From Flavobacteriaceae bacterium (GTDB lineage: Bacteria > Bacteroidota > Bacteroidia > Flavobacteriales > Flavobacteriaceae): a stretch of 64,000 bases of DNA. Both the position numbers and the translations under genes were made by a program. The DNA lies in assembly GCA_013003555.1 (NCBI GenBank), contig JABDIV010000069.1, forward strand, positions 1-64,000, written 5' to 3'. Within the stretch, counting starts at the first letter, position 1. Each line of letters opens with the position of its first letter. Shown here piece after piece: positions 24,387-33,261 of this stretch. The notes under the pieces are model-generated. The model saw only the letters and a list, made by a program, of their open reading frames with translations. It did not search any database and was not told the origin of the DNA.

Positions 24387-25618
24387 ATGATCTCTCCGTT
24401 TATCATCACCTCTTCAATATGATTGGTTCCGAAGGCATATGGCAGAATTTCATATCCCGAAAGCGGTTTCGTTATGATCAAATTTGCTCGTTTACCCCGT
24501 GTAATACTGCCGTATTGACTTTCAATGCCCATGGCATATGCACCGTTTATGGTTGCAGCGTTTATAGCTTCGGCAGGCGTCATTTTTAATCGGATACAAG
24601 CGGTGCTGATCACAAAGTTCATGTTGCCGCTCGGCGCTGAGCCCGGATTGAAATCGGTTGCAATCGCCAGAGGCAAACCCGAATCGATAATACGTCGTGC
24701 CGGCGTGTATGGAATACCCAGAAAAAATGAGCAGGCCGGTAAAGCAACCGGAATGGTAGTTGTACCCTGAAGTACATCGATATCCTCCTGGTTCAACTCT
24801 TCTAAATGATCTACAGAAAGGGCATTATGTTTAACCGCTATGGCTACTCCTCCAAAAGCGTTAAATTGATTGACATGAACCTTTGGCCTTAAACCATACT
24901 TTGCTGCTTCAGTTAGGATGCGATCGGTATCTCCAAGATCGAAATACCCTTTCTCACAAAATACATCGATGTATTTTGCCAAACGTTCCTCACCAACTTT
25001 GGGAAGGATGTGGCTTATAACAAGATCGACGTAGGCTTGTCGATTGTTTTTATAATTCTCCGGGATAGCATGGGCCCCTAAAAATGTAGGAATAACTTTT
25101 AACGGAAATTCTTTTTTTATGCGCTTAATAACACGAAGCATTTTTATCTCTGCTTCAGGTGTAAGGCCATAACCTGATTTGATCTCGATAGCTCCGGTTC
25201 CCAATGCCATGACCTCTCTGATTCGATCGGCGGCTAAATTGAATAATTGGTCTTCCGATTGCTTTGCGAGCATCTTCGCCGAGTTTAAAATCCCTCCGCC
25301 ACGCTCTGCGATTTCCTCATAGCTTAAGCCGTTGATCCGATCAACGAATTCACGCTCACGATGACCGGCAAAGACAATATGCGTATGACTGTCGCACCAG
25401 GCGGGTAAAATTATTTTTCCTGTTGCATCGATTTCATGATCGGCGGTAAGTCCGTGCATTGACTCCATCGAACCATAGTCGGCAATGGTATCGTGTTCGA
25501 TAAGCAAATAGGCGTTATTCAATTTAGGCAGATCATTCATTGCTGAGCCGGAGACAAACTTTTGGGGTTGGTCTCTGACTTGCAGGAGTTGCTTGATGTT
25601 TTTTATCAGAATGCTCAT
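24362..25618 (-). CDS. hutI: Imidazolonepropionase
   Basis: A 418-residue amidohydrolase. The metal-binding motif DSHTHIVFAGHRE follows the N-terminal beta domain. Further marks are IEIKSGYGLTPEAE, FLGAHAIPENYK, the HVNQFNAFGG loop (histidine ligand), SVDHLEELN, and ATDFNPGSAPSGNM, all typical of HutI. It hydrolyses 4-imidazolone-5-propanoate to N-formimino-L-glutamate, the substrate for the ureohydrolase-like gene at 22302. The last codons (KPQEKS) coincide with the terminator of the opposite-strand gene. Confidence 0.95.
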   Translation of the reverse strand: MSILIKNIKQLLQVRDQPQKFVSGSAMNDLPKLNNAYLLIEHDTIADYGSMESMHGLTADHEIDATGKIILPAWCDSHTHIVFAGHREREFVDRINGLSYEEIAERGGGILNSAKMLAKQSEDQLFNLAADRIREVMALGTGAIEIKSGYGLTPEAEIKMLRVIKRIKKEFPLKVIPTFLGAHAIPENYKNNRQAYVDLVISHILPKVGEERLAKYIDVFCEKGYFDLGDTDRILTEAAKYGLRPKVHVNQFNAFGGVAIAVKHNALSVDHLEELNQEDIDVLQGTTTIPVALPACSFFLGIPYTPARRIIDSGLPLAIATDFNPGSAPSGNMNFVISTACIRLKMTPAEAINAATINGAYAMGIESQYGSITRGKRANLIITKPLSGYEILPYAFGTNHIEEVMINGEIIKKPQEKS

Positions 25619-25707
25619 CGACTGAAAGTTATTTTATAGATAATCGTGATAAATGTATGAAAATTATGGAACCAAGGATATTGTATTAGAACTGCTATTC
25701 AACGTAA

Positions 25708-25742
25708 TAAAAAAGCAGACGATTTCTCATCTGCTTTTTTAT
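25708..25742. terminator. Bidirectional terminator-like hairpin
   Basis: Arms AAAAAAGCAGA and TCTGCTTTTTT around a 10-nt loop, usable from either strand. On the minus strand it follows the FG-GAP gene at 25760. Confidence 0.75.
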
Positions 25743-25759
25743 TTAATATTTTTATTTTG

Positions 25760-27193
25760 TTATTCTTTTACAATTTTAAAGGTTTTATTTATACCATTTA
25801 TTTTTAAAATATAGACTCCACTTTTTAAATTAGAAACATCTATTGAATGACCAACTTCAATGTCGGAAGTCAATATTTTCTTACCAAGAATATCAAAAAC
25901 TGAAACTTCGATATTTTCATAAATTCCTTTGAAATTCAGTCGATTTGAAGTTGGATTAGGATAAATACTAACCGCGGAGAAAATACTTTCATCAATCCCT
26001 AAAGTATTATAAAACAAATTATCAAACCAATTTAAATCGTCTTGATTATAGGCTAAACTAGCAATATCAGGATCACCGTCCAGATCAAAATCTGCTAGCG
26101 AATAAACGAATACTTGACTCTGTGTTGTATCAATAATATTTTCCGTTCCGAATCTGGTAGCGGTATCTTCTCCGCTTCCAGTATTCTTGAACCAAACAAG
26201 GTCAGTATTACCATTTTGAATAGCTTCAGCCTGTCCATTACTTATTAAAATATCTTTCAATCCATCTTCATCCACATCTATAAATTGCATCACAGACGGA
26301 TTCGCAATGGTTGTTGTAAACTGTTTTTCATCATAAGTCGCTCCATTAAACTCATACCAATAAGCACCAGCCGGATTATCATTATAAGAAACATCTGTGG
26401 CTAAAATATCAAGATTAGCATCGCCGTCAACATCAGCAAAATTAGCATTGAACATATAATACTTATTAGTGGTAACAGGAGGGCTATCTTTGGTATATCC
26501 GTTAACCATTCCATCTTGAGTAAATGTACTTCTTAATATATTTACCTGACATAAATCGAAATTGGAATTACTTACTACAGCATCAAGATCATTGTCTGCA
26601 TCGATATCTTTAAAATTGATCGATCCAGGAGCCGTGATAGTATTATCCAAAACACCTCCATAAGTAAAGATACCGGTGCCATTATTTGAGAACCAAACAA
26701 TTTCATTGCCAGTATTCGCCGTAACTGCGACATCAGGAGTATTATTATTATCCAGATCAGCAACTGCTATTCCTGCAGCACCACTAACTGTCGTAGATAG
26801 GTTTGCTTCAAAAGTAAAAACGCCTAGTCCATTATTTGAAAACCATGCAACCGTATCATTCTCATAACCTGTAAGTACAATATCATTAAAAGTATCATTA
26901 TTTAAATCAACTAATTTTAATCCGCCAATACCTAATATTGAGTTGGCAATCAATGGTTGAGAGGTAAATGTACCATCACCATTATTTTTATACCATTCAA
27001 TTTCGGATGATGTTTCGTTATAGTTGGCAATAATAATATCAGGAAGAGCATCACCATCAATGATTCCAGTCGCAATATTATAGGGTCGATCTCCTGTGAG
27101 ACCATTAATTGTATTTTTTGTTGTAAATAATTGTCCAAACAAAATAGTGTGAAAACAAAAGACTGATATACAGCTAAGTAAAGTTCGTTTCAT
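25760..27193 (-). CDS. T9SS-exported FG-GAP/VCBS repeat protein
   Basis: A 477-residue secreted protein: a signal peptide (MKRTLLSCISVFCFHTILFG), then about seven FG-GAP/VCBS-type repeats (about 40-395) each with a calcium-loop pattern such as DLNNDTFNDIVLTG, DLDNNNTPDVAVTA, DVDEDGLKDILISN and DFDLDGDPDIASLA, forming a beta-propeller. The C-terminal 75 residues are a type A T9SS sorting domain (YPNPTSNRLNFKG, then VFDILGKKILTS, LKSGVYILKI, KTFKIVKE). It is therefore exported to the surface or medium; probably an adhesin or binding protein. The gene looks clearly AT-richer than hutI and fumC on either side, a possible sign of transfer. Confidence 0.92.
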   Translation of the reverse strand: MKRTLLSCISVFCFHTILFGQLFTTKNTINGLTGDRPYNIATGIIDGDALPDIIIANYNETSSEIEWYKNNGDGTFTSQPLIANSILGIGGLKLVDLNNDTFNDIVLTGYENDTVAWFSNNGLGVFTFEANLSTTVSGAAGIAVADLDNNNTPDVAVTANTGNEIVWFSNNGTGIFTYGGVLDNTITAPGSINFKDIDADNDLDAVVSNSNFDLCQVNILRSTFTQDGMVNGYTKDSPPVTTNKYYMFNANFADVDGDANLDILATDVSYNDNPAGAYWYEFNGATYDEKQFTTTIANPSVMQFIDVDEDGLKDILISNGQAEAIQNGNTDLVWFKNTGSGEDTATRFGTENIIDTTQSQVFVYSLADFDLDGDPDIASLAYNQDDLNWFDNLFYNTLGIDESIFSAVSIYPNPTSNRLNFKGIYENIEVSVFDILGKKILTSDIEVGHSIDVSNLKSGVYILKINGINKTFKIVKE

Positions 27194-27226
27194 TATGATA
27201 GATTTAGTTTTGTTAAAGTTAATAAT

Positions 27227-28624
27227 TTATTTAATACTGCCGACCATATCTTCTGGCTTCACCCAACTATCGTATTCATCCTCAGTCACATAGCCAAGAT
27301 TGATGGCCTCCTCCTTTAAAGTGGTTCCGTTTTTATGGGCTGTATTTGCGATTTCTGCAGCTTTGTAGTACCCGATTTTGGTATTCAATGCCGTTACTAA
27401 CATCAGTGAATTGTTTAAAAGCTCTTTAATAACAGCATGATTGGGTTCAATTCCACAGGCGCAATTCAATTCGAAACTCATACAAGCATCTCCCAATAAA
27501 CGGGCCGATTGTAAAATATTTGCCGCCATTAACGGCTTAAAGACGTTTAATTCATAATGTCCCTGGGTTCCACCAACACTTATGGCAACATCATTCCCCA
27601 TAACCTGGGCGCAAACCATCGTTAATGCCTCACACTGGGTTGGATTTACCTTGCCTGGCATAATCGAACTTCCCGGCTCATTCGCTGGTAGAATAATTTC
27701 ACCAATGCCACTTCTTGGACCAGAGGCCAACATCCTGATATCGTTGGCGATTTTATTTAATGAAACAGCCAATTGTTTTAATGCACCATGGCTCTCAACT
27801 AAGGCATCATGCGCTGCAAGTGCCTCAAATTTATTTTCAGCAGTAATAAATGGTAATCCCGTGAATTCAGCGATGAACTCAGCAACCCGTTTTGCGTAGC
27901 CTTTAGGTGTGTTCAATCCGGTTCCAACAGCCGTGCCTCCCAGAGCCAATTCACTCAAATGAGGCAATGTATTACTTAACGCCCTGAGGCCGTGATCTAA
28001 TTGAGAGACATAACCCGAAAATTCTTGTCCGAGTGTCAAAGGCGTTGCATCCATCAAATGTGTCCGACCAATTTTCACCACCGCCTTAAACTCTTCGCTT
28101 TTATCCTTGAGGGTGTCCCGGAGCTTCTCGATTCCCGGAATTGTTGTTTCTACAATCATTTTATAGGCAGCGATATGCATGCCCGTAGGGAAGGTATCAT
28201 TTGAGGATTGCGATTTGTTCACATCATCATTTGGCTGAATTATTTTTTCGCCTTCGCCAATGGTCATTCCTGCCAGTTGATGCGCCCGATTAGCAATAAC
28301 TTCATTAACATTCATATTGCTCTGAGTTCCCGAGCCGGTTTGCCAAATCACCAGGGGAAATTGATCATCATGATCACCTGCTAGTATTTCATCACAGACC
28401 TTCGCTATGAGATCCCGTTTTTCAATGGGAAGTACGCCCAGTTCGCAATTGGTAAATGCCGCTGCCTTTTTTAAATAAGCAAAGCCATAAATGATCTCGA
28501 TTGGCATTGAGGCAGGTGAACCAATTTTAAAATTATTTCTTGATCGCTCAGTTTGAGCGCCCCAAAGTTTATCGGAAGGTACCTGGACCTCACCCATGGT
28601 ATCTTTTTCAATTCTATAACTCAT
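27227..28624 (-). CDS. fumC: Class II fumarate hydratase
   Basis: A 465-residue protein of the fumarase/aspartase superfamily at the usual FumC length. The superfamily signature [17 protein letters not shown] is present, along with [19 protein letters not shown] and [19 protein letters not shown]. It interconverts fumarate and L-malate in the TCA cycle without an iron-sulfur cluster. It sits behind a minus-strand TAnnTTTG element at 28649-28656. The FG-GAP gene begins 33 bp after its stop on the same strand, but need not share its promoter. Confidence 0.97.
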   Translation of the reverse strand: MSYRIEKDTMGEVQVPSDKLWGAQTERSRNNFKIGSPASMPIEIIYGFAYLKKAAAFTNCELGVLPIEKRDLIAKVCDEILAGDHDDQFPLVIWQTGSGTQSNMNVNEVIANRAHQLAGMTIGEGEKIIQPNDDVNKSQSSNDTFPTGMHIAAYKMIVETTIPGIEKLRDTLKDKSEEFKAVVKIGRTHLMDATPLTLGQEFSGYVSQLDHGLRALSNTLPHLSELALGGTAVGTGLNTPKGYAKRVAEFIAEFTGLPFITAENKFEALAAHDALVESHGALKQLAVSLNKIANDIRMLASGPRSGIGEIILPANEPGSSIMPGKVNPTQCEALTMVCAQVMGNDVAISVGGTQGHYELNVFKPLMAANILQSARLLGDACMSFELNCACGIEPNHAVIKELLNNSLMLVTALNTKIGYYKAAEIANTAHKNGTTLKEEAINLGYVTEDEYDSWVKPEDMVGSIK

Positions 28625-28648
28625 GCTTCATTACATTTAGAAGAAGTA

Positions 28649-28656
28649 CAAAACTA
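28649..28656 (-). promoter_or_regulatory. Candidate fumC -7 promoter element (TAGTTTTG)
   Basis: Exact TAnnTTTG on the minus strand, 24 bp before the fumC ATG. No good -33 TTG is evident. Confidence 0.5.
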
Positions 28657-28756
28657 CGATCTTAAGACTTAAATCCCGCTTCCGATACCGTATTTTCATT
28701 GACCTTTAGACTATTTTTTATTAATATTAGGTTGTTGATAATTCTTATTTCCGGTA

Positions 28757-28787
28757 TTGGAAAACAATTTTGGTTGACTTATCTTTG
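28757..28787 (+). promoter_or_regulatory. Promoter of the 60-residue membrane gene
   Basis: TTG (28757-28759), 20 bp, then TATCTTTG (28780-28787): a complete Bacteroidota-type promoter, 24 bp before the ATG at 28812. Confidence 0.7.
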
Positions 28788-28811
28788 TGCCCAATACAAA
28801 ATAATTCGAAT

Positions 28812-28994
28812 ATGTTTGAATTTGATCAATATTTAGGATTTTTGGCCTTTCTAACCATTTTAACCATTGGTTTTTGGTTGATGATTTTTCTAATCATGTT
28901 CGTTATCCCATATTGGATTGGAGGCTCTTTTATAGAGCGTATGAGAGAAAAGAAGGAAGAAAAGAGGGCCAAGAGAGAAGCTTTGAAAGAATAA
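28812..28994 (+). CDS. Small membrane protein with basic tail
   Basis: A 60-residue protein. The ATG at 28812 is chosen because the longer frame would begin inside the promoter. One or two hydrophobic helices (about 8-40, FLAFLTILTIGFWLMIFLIMFVIPYWIGG) precede a highly charged tail (ERMREKKEEKRAKREALKE). It has a dedicated promoter and terminator, so it is a real single-gene unit. Function unknown. Confidence 0.75.
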   Translation: MFEFDQYLGFLAFLTILTIGFWLMIFLIMFVIPYWIGGSFIERMREKKEEKRAKREALKE

Positions 28995-29012
28995 CAACAC
29001 TATCGATATAAG

Positions 29013-29047
29013 AAAAAAAGGAAGCATTAAATGCTTCCTTTTTTTAT
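29013..29047. terminator. Bidirectional terminator between convergent genes
   Basis: Arms AAAAAAAGGAAGCAT and ATGCTTCCTTTTTTT around a TAA loop. It serves both the small membrane gene and the TonB-dependent receptor gene. Confidence 0.9.
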
Positions 29048-29063
29048 TTCCGTTTGTGAGATT

Positions 29064-31553
29064 CTAGCCCTCAAACTCGAGATCGTCATCGCCGCCATTT
29101 TGTTGTCTGCGTTCCTGTTGCTTTTTCTGGTTAAATCGGTAGGTGAATGATAAATTAAATGTACGTTGACGCCATTGGAATTCACTGTCTGAATTGAATG
29201 TCGGCGTAAAGGATTCGCTTTGACGCTTTCTCGAATTGAACAAATCACTAATGCGAAAGGCGAGAGAAGCCTTGTCTTCAAGAAGATCTTTACTAAATGC
29301 TAAATCGGTCGAAAAAATGCCTTTACTTTTGCTCTGTGCGGTTTCACGAGGTCCTCTATAAAACAAACGTGTTTGCCAATCAATATCAGCCGGGAGGGTG
29401 TATTTGGCATTCAGCCTGGCGAACCAGCTTAAATTTTCCGCATCAAAATTTTGACCGGCAAAATCACCTCGGGTAACCGATTGAAACAGATTAAAATTGG
29501 CATTTAAATTAAATTTTCGACTCGGGCGGTAGGTAGCCGTGATTTCACCGCCATAACGCTCATTCGTCGCCAGGTTAACAGGCGTGCGAATAATTATAGG
29601 TACTTCTGTCCCGCCAACATTAGCCGTTTCACCTGAATCTAAACTTATAAAAGTAAAAATATCGGTTGCTCTTTGATAATAGACAGACCCATTCAGGGTT
29701 AACTTTCCAAGACGCCTCAAGTATCCCAGGTCAAATGCATCGGATAAACTTGGATCAAGATTCGGATTTCCTTGAAATAAATTGGTAGGACTGCTACGCG
29801 AAGGGAAAGGATTGATAAAGCGTGAACGAGGACGTCTGATACGTCTGTTATAACCTAAAGTAATACTCTCATCTTCCGTAATTTCCCATCCGAGATTAAC
29901 AGTGGGAAATAATTGCGTGTAGGTTTTCTTTTCAAAATCACCGCTAGTAACCTGGTCGATAGTAATTCGTGTATCTTCGAGTCTGAGTCCGAGTAAATAG
30001 GATAATTTACCGGCAATTTTGTTTCCATATTGGGTATAAAGGGCGTTGACATCTTGCGAGAATAACAAATTGTTACTCAAATCTGTGCTCAACTCAAAGT
30101 TGTTGCCATCGTCACTAAACAGAACCGCATAGTCGGTGTCGAGAGTTTGAAAATTTCCGCGATATCCTAATTCAAATTGTCCGGTTTCACCGATTGGTTT
30201 TACGTAGTCAGCTTGTAAAAGGATGCGTTTTTGATCTTCGATTGTTGTAACATCTTCTACATCAATTCCATTTTGATTTATAAGTGATTTCTCGGTTTCC
30301 TGACTGTCTTCAAATTGAAAATCCGCCGTTAACTTATGCTGGCTGTCTCCACCAAATTGCTTGTCAAAGTTTAACGAATATTGAATTGTTTTATCCTCTT
30401 CTTGTTCCGGATCAAGTCTTGTCGTTCTGTTAATCAAACTACCGCCAGAATCCAGTTCATCCAGGAAATTCGTGGTGTTACTTTCATTATCACTATCCCG
30501 ATAAACTAACGAGGCCGTGATCGATGATGTTTCGTTAACATACCATTCAACCCCGGTATTGGTGTTGAAACTCTTTCTCGAACGATCAAATTCACGATCT
30601 TCACGTATGAAAGTACTGGGATCGTCACCATTAAAAAATTCAGTGTCAGTAAATGAATTCCCGGGGACATTACGATCGTTATAGCTGGTCGTATTGAATA
30701 CATTGAAGTCGCCATATCGAAAATTAATATTTCCCGATACACCATACGCTTCCGGATAACTTCCATTTACGGTAACAGCACCATTCAAACCTTGTAACTT
30801 CGAGCGCCGTAAAATAATATTTAATATACCTGCCGATCCTTCAGCATCATAACGAGCAGATGGCGAGGTGATAACTTCAACACGTTCAATAGCTTCCGCG
30901 GGTAACTGCCGCAGCGCATCAGTGGAATTCAAGCCTACCAATCCTGAAGGCTTACCATTGATCAGGATGCGCACGTCATCATTTCCTCTCAAGGATACAT
31001 TGCCTTCCACATCAACCGAAACCGATGGTACATTATCAAGCACATCGCTTACTGTACCACCTCGAACTGTTAAATCACTGCCAACATTATATATTTTCTT
31101 ATCAAGTTTAATCTCTACTGTTGTTCTCTCAGCAATGACCATGACTTCATCTAAAGATTCGGCATCGATTTCCATTTCAAATGTGCCTAAATCCTCATTG
31201 CTTTGAATGGAGCGATCGCTTAGTGTAATGGTTTTAAAAGAGATGTACTCCACACGTACATCATATGTTCCCTGAGGAACGCGAATACTGAAATCCCCTT
31301 CAAGATTGGTTATTCCACCGGTAACAATCTTGTTTGAGCGCTTACTGAAAAATGAGACAGTTGCATACTCCAAGGGCTGCTTCGTGTCTTTTTCTATTAC
31401 TTTCCCTGTAATCGTTACATTTCGAACATCATCAGATGCAACTACAGAAGACATTTCAACACTTGGGTTGGAAACTGAGCCAGGAGCTTGCTGACTTAGC
31501 GAGAACTGAACCAATATCAGGCTCAGCAGGATGGTTAGATAGTTACGCCTCAT
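29064..31553 (-). CDS. TonB-dependent outer-membrane receptor (OMP_b-brl_3 type)
   Basis: The start is the ATG giving MRRNYLTILLSLILVQFSLSQQ, a clean signal peptide; a longer frame start would put 10 residues before it. 829 residues. A carboxypeptidase-regulatory-like domain (about 45-140, ITGKVIEKDTKQPLEYATV...) is followed by a TonB plug (about 145-250: VSDVLDNVPSVSVDVEGNVSLRGN, then ILINGKPSGL, IERVEVITSPSARYDAEGSAGILNII) and a beta-barrel. It is of the group with an outer-membrane beta-barrel family C-terminus, not SusC. The charged tail (QQERRQQNGGDDDLEFEG) is unusual for a barrel end. Substrate unknown. Confidence 0.92.
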   Translation of the reverse strand: MRRNYLTILLSLILVQFSLSQQAPGSVSNPSVEMSSVVASDDVRNVTITGKVIEKDTKQPLEYATVSFFSKRSNKIVTGGITNLEGDFSIRVPQGTYDVRVEYISFKTITLSDRSIQSNEDLGTFEMEIDAESLDEVMVIAERTTVEIKLDKKIYNVGSDLTVRGGTVSDVLDNVPSVSVDVEGNVSLRGNDDVRILINGKPSGLVGLNSTDALRQLPAEAIERVEVITSPSARYDAEGSAGILNIILRRSKLQGLNGAVTVNGSYPEAYGVSGNINFRYGDFNVFNTTSYNDRNVPGNSFTDTEFFNGDDPSTFIREDREFDRSRKSFNTNTGVEWYVNETSSITASLVYRDSDNESNTTNFLDELDSGGSLINRTTRLDPEQEEDKTIQYSLNFDKQFGGDSQHKLTADFQFEDSQETEKSLINQNGIDVEDVTTIEDQKRILLQADYVKPIGETGQFELGYRGNFQTLDTDYAVLFSDDGNNFELSTDLSNNLLFSQDVNALYTQYGNKIAGKLSYLLGLRLEDTRITIDQVTSGDFEKKTYTQLFPTVNLGWEITEDESITLGYNRRIRRPRSRFINPFPSRSSPTNLFQGNPNLDPSLSDAFDLGYLRRLGKLTLNGSVYYQRATDIFTFISLDSGETANVGGTEVPIIIRTPVNLATNERYGGEITATYRPSRKFNLNANFNLFQSVTRGDFAGQNFDAENLSWFARLNAKYTLPADIDWQTRLFYRGPRETAQSKSKGIFSTDLAFSKDLLEDKASLAFRISDLFNSRKRQSESFTPTFNSDSEFQWRQRTFNLSFTYRFNQKKQQERRQQNGGDDDLEFEG

Positions 31554-31580
31554 GATAGAGAAGTTTTGCATATTTGATTG

Positions 31581-31588
31581 CAAATCTA
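31581..31588 (-). promoter_or_regulatory. Candidate -7 element of the TonB receptor (TAGATTTG)
   Basis: Exact TAnnTTTG on the minus strand, 27 bp before the chosen start codon. It also argues that the upstream in-frame ATG (31583) is not used. Confidence 0.5.
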
Positions 31589-31653
31589 CCCTATGGTTTA
31601 ATGCTGTCTGGTTAAATTTCTGTTAAAAGAAATTAACGATTCTTTGAACGAAA

Positions 31654-31995
31654 TTAAAGGATATCCAGGATGCGCTGCGGCGGCCTTCCAATTACAGCTT
31701 TATCCCCATTGATCACTATCGGTCTTTCGATAAGTTGGGGGTATTTGGCCATGACTTCTATGAGTTCTTCATCACTGAAATCAAGGTCTTTAAAATTCTC
31801 TTTCCATATCTTTTCGTTCTTCCTGATCAGTTCATCTGGTTTGATTTTTAAGATTTTGATGATTTTCGATAATTTCTCCGCACTCAGCGGAACATCGAGA
31901 TATTTAATAACCTTGTAGTCTGCTTTTTTGGTTTCCAGAATCTCAAGTGTTTCACGTGATTTTCGGCAACGCGGGTTGTGGTAGATAACGATCAT
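31654..31995 (-). CDS. ArsC/Spx family thioredoxin-fold protein (arsenate reductase-like)
   Basis: A 113-residue protein with the ArsC-type opening IYHNPRCRKSRETLEIL (candidate catalytic C10) and the C-terminal RPIVINGDKAVIGRPP motif. This matches the glutaredoxin-linked arsenate reductase family, whose members reduce arsenate using glutathione/glutaredoxin. No ars operon partners are present, so a general thiol-disulfide role (YfgD-like) is equally possible. Confidence 0.88.
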   Translation of the reverse strand: MIVIYHNPRCRKSRETLEILETKKADYKVIKYLDVPLSAEKLSKIIKILKIKPDELIRKNEKIWKENFKDLDFSDEELIEVMAKYPQLIERPIVINGDKAVIGRPPQRILDIL

Positions 31996-32076
31996 ATCTA
32001 TTAATTTTTAGAGGGAACTTAAAGATAAGGAATATGATATAAATGGAAAGGATTAATGTCTTTAACCTTTTTGCAC

Positions 32077-33181
32077 CTACAGATCAGTAGTATTTTTTTG
32101 ACCCATCATCATCAAATAAGACTTCAGAAAGGATTCAAGCCCGCCATTCATTACGGCATCAACATTCCCGGTTTCATGTTGGGTGCGTACATCTTTAACC
32201 AGCTTATACGGATGCATCACGTAGTTTCTGATCTGGCTTCCCCATTCGATTTTCATTTTACCCGCTTCTATATCATCCCGTGCCTCCTGTCGCTTTTTCA
32301 GTTCGATCTCATAAAGCTGAGAACGGAGCATTTGCATCGCGCGCTCACGGTTATCGTGTTGTGATCTTGTTTCAGAACAGGAAATCTGGATTCCCGAAGG
32401 TTTGTGGGTAAGTTGTACTTTAGTCTCAACCTTATTAACATTTTGTCCGCCAGCGCCACTCGATCTGGCCGTTGTTATTTCTATATCGGCCGGACTGATT
32501 TCAATTTCAATCGAATCATCAACAAGAGGATAGACATAAACCGACGCAAAACTGGTGTGTCGTTTAGCATTGCTGTCGAAGGGTGAAATGCGTACCAGCC
32601 GATGGACACCGTTTTCGCCCTTTAACCAACCGAATGCATAGTCGCCATCTATCTGAATCGTGGCCGTTTTAATACCGGCCACATCACCTTCCTGGTAGTT
32701 CAGTTCTTTGATCTTGTATCCCGCGCGTTCAGCAAACATGATATACATGCGCATAAGCATGCTGGCCCAGTCACAGCTTTCTGTACCACCTGCGCCTGCT
32801 GTTATCTGAAGTATCGCACTTAAATTATCGCCCTCATCCGAAAGCATGTTCCGAAATTCCAGATCTTCAATTATTTCAGAACTCTTGTTAAAGTGCGACT
32901 CTAACTCTTCGGGGGAAGCTTCACCTTCTTTGTGAAAGTCATAAAAGACTTCGAGATCTTCGATATGATTCTTTGCCAGTTCATAATCCGACACCCACTT
33001 TTTATTGACCCTAAGGTCTTTCATGAGGCGTTCGGCCGCTTTGGAATCATTCCAAAAATTAGGGTCGAAGGTCTTCTCTTCTTCGTTTTGGATTTCGATG
33101 CGTTTGGCATCTATGTCAAAGATACCTCCTTAACGCGCCAAGGCGTTCAATGAGATCACGTATTTGATCAGACGTTACCAT
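32077..33181 (-). CDS. prfB: Peptide chain release factor 2, with programmed +1 frameshift
   Basis: Translation starts at the ATG whose first base is 33181 ([21 protein letters not shown]), reaches an in-frame TGA at 33118-33116 after 21 codons, and continues after a +1 shift as [14 protein letters not shown], giving 367 residues, the usual RF2 length. The GGQ peptidyl-hydrolysis motif ([16 protein letters not shown]) and the [17 protein letters not shown] region that carries the tripeptide anticodon are present. RF2 ends translation at UGA and UAA. The frame break autoregulates the gene: low RF2 favours shifting at UGA. Annotating from the internal methionine at 33024 loses the N-terminus. 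Confidence 0.95.
33115..33130 (-). promoter_or_regulatory. Programmed frameshift site of prfB
   Basis: Minus-strand AGGAGGTATCTTTGAC: an internal Shine-Dalgarno (AGGAGG), the slippery CTT codon, the in-frame TGA and a following C, in the spacing of bacterial prfB recoding sites. Confidence 0.95.
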
Positions 33182-33261
33182 AAATTATTACTTTATACAA
33201 AAATAGAAGATATAGACATTTATAAAAATAATATGTAGTTTTATGTTCTTAATTTTTCCAC

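Noticed and set aside
33024-33181. prfB as a frameshifted pseudogene
   Set aside because: The break is the canonical RF2 recoding site (AGGAGG...CTTTGAC), and both halves together give a full-length protein.
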